Of a stretch of 13,502 nucleotides of DNA, positions 13,012 through 13,502 are shown one piece after another. The translations under genes were made by a program, and so were the position numbers. The stretch spans positions 1 to 13,502 of the forward strand of contig JABMMO010000042.1 of the NCBI GenBank assembly GCA_013205455.1. The letters run 5' to 3'. The notes below the pieces were generated by a model that was not told where the DNA came from, made no database searches, and was given only the letters and a program-made list of their open reading frames with translations. Origin of the DNA: Actinomycetota bacterium (lineage in GTDB: Bacteria > Actinomycetota > Actinomycetes > Nanopelagicales > Nanopelagicaceae). The stretch's first letter is position 1. The number at the start of each line of letters is the position of its first letter.

Positions 13012-13502
13012 TCAATCCAAGCGCGCGCGTTCGATTTCGGTCTTCAAGGCGGTTAAGAATTGATCAACGATCGCGATGGTCAGATCGGCTCGAAACGTTA
13101 ACCGGATATTTCCGTGCGTAAGTATCCCCATCGCAGCGAGTACATGGCTAGGCGCAAGGTCGGCTGCGCTACAAGCCGAACCCGAATCAACTAGATAACC
13201 GGATTTTTCTAAATTTCGCAATAACTCTTCGGCTTGGACATATAGAAATGAAATCGAAAGTTTTCGAGGATCACTATCTTCGATATTACCGGCAATATCC
13301 GCATCCGAAATATTCGCAGCCACAAAGCTTCTTACCCGTTGGTTCAATTCCAATATTCGAAGTGAATCAGTTTCGAAATCTTTATCTGAATTCTCAAGCG
13401 CCACTACGCTAGCCAAAAATAATGGAATCGAAAATCCATTGGAAACCCGTTCCATATCAATATGAGGAAGTGGGTTTACCCAATTCACGCCGTTACGGAT
13501 TG
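13012..13502 (-). CDS. Cysteine desulfurase, C-terminal part (cut by right edge)
   Basis: The last 163 residues of a PLP-dependent, class V aminotransferase-fold cysteine desulfurase, which takes sulfur from cysteine as an enzyme persulfide. The active-site loop SGSACSAAD is present; the catalytic Cys codon is at 13171-13173. It is followed by the conserved AxSHVLAAMG and the short NIRLTFRADLT strand typical of the C-terminal domain. The frame stays open to the window edge (IRNG before the GTG at 13488), so the PLP lysine and N-terminal domain lie outside; the GTG at 13488 is not a real start. The C-terminus ends right before the TusA-like gene, so TusA is the likely sulfur acceptor. Similarity to fused actinobacterial desulfurase/TusA proteins is better than to IscS or SufS, but this is judged by eye. 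Confidence 0.85.
   Translation of the reverse strand, partial: IRNGVNWVNPLPHIDMERVSNGFSIPLFLASVVALENSDKDFETDSLRILELNQRVRSFVAANISDADIAGNIEDSDPRKLSISFLYVQAEELLRNLEKSGYLVDSGSACSAADLAPSHVLAAMGILTHGNIRLTFRADLTIAIVDQFLTALKTEIERARLD

Noticed and set aside
13009..13030. Programmed -1 frameshift joining desulfurase and TusA
   Set aside because: There is no slippery heptamer before the TGA and no clear downstream structure; simple stop-start coupling explains the overlap.
13486..13488. GTG as the start of a short 158-residue desulfurase-like gene
   Set aside because: The frame continues upstream to the window edge and the protein lacks the N-terminal PLP domain; it is a fragment made by the window boundary.

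Overview
The window looks like a piece of a compact chromosome from a low-GC, streamlined member of the Actinomycetota. A freshwater acI/Nanopelagicales-type lineage is the best guess, but that is inference. The gene groupings are actinobacterial: aminopeptidase PepA – E3 – E2, a GcvT, a cobalamin-riboswitch ECF operon with an SCO2322-like protein, NadA – A-type Fe-S carrier – AdoK, and a desulfurase – TusA pair. Yet the DNA is much more A/T-rich than in Streptomyces or Mycobacterium. Genes are packed with 4-bp or smaller overlaps, and convergent pairs overlap or nearly abut. I see no mobile element, CRISPR array, tRNA, rRNA or phage gene, and no gene-free stretch over 300 bases. The longest non-coding stretch (8354-8621, 268 bp) is largely a riboswitch.

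Layout. (1) 1-3316, minus strand: pepA, lpdA and the start of the E2 gene (sucB/dlaT type), whose Ala/Pro/Val linker is a 15-bp tandem repeat running off the left edge. (2) 3373-4473, plus: gcvT, divergent from pepA across a 56-bp spacer that holds a dyad element. (3) 4436-8353, minus: a four-gene operon in which every junction overlaps. It encodes an SCO2322-like anchored extracellular protein, the ECF T component, a fused double ATPase and the S component. It is preceded by a clear cobalamin riboswitch (about 8410-8535), so the substrate is predicted to be cobalamin or a corrinoid. (4) 8622-9623, plus: an aldo/keto reductase. (5) 9632-11339, minus: nadA and a DUF3043 membrane protein. (6) 11426-12803, plus: an ErpA-type Fe-S carrier and an adenosine kinase close to M. 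tuberculosis AdoK. (7) 12800-13502, minus: a small TusA-like sulfurtransferase and the C-terminal part of a cysteine desulfurase cut by the right edge.

Functional themes. E2, E3 and T-protein belong to lipoate-dependent complexes, and E3 is shared between 2-oxoacid dehydrogenases and glycine cleavage. Desulfurase, TusA and ErpA handle sulfur and Fe-S clusters, and NadA is a [4Fe-4S] enzyme. The ECF block is a vitamin-uptake system.

The most striking structural observation is that five genes (gcvT, the aldo/keto reductase, nadA, erpA, adoK) each have a TAnnnT hexamer ending exactly six bases before the ATG and no Shine-Dalgarno. This is the signature of leaderless transcription. By contrast pepA, lpdA, the E2 gene and the riboswitch-controlled operon have purine-rich ribosome binding sites. 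The most open functional question is the extracellular partner protein in the riboswitch-controlled ECF operon.
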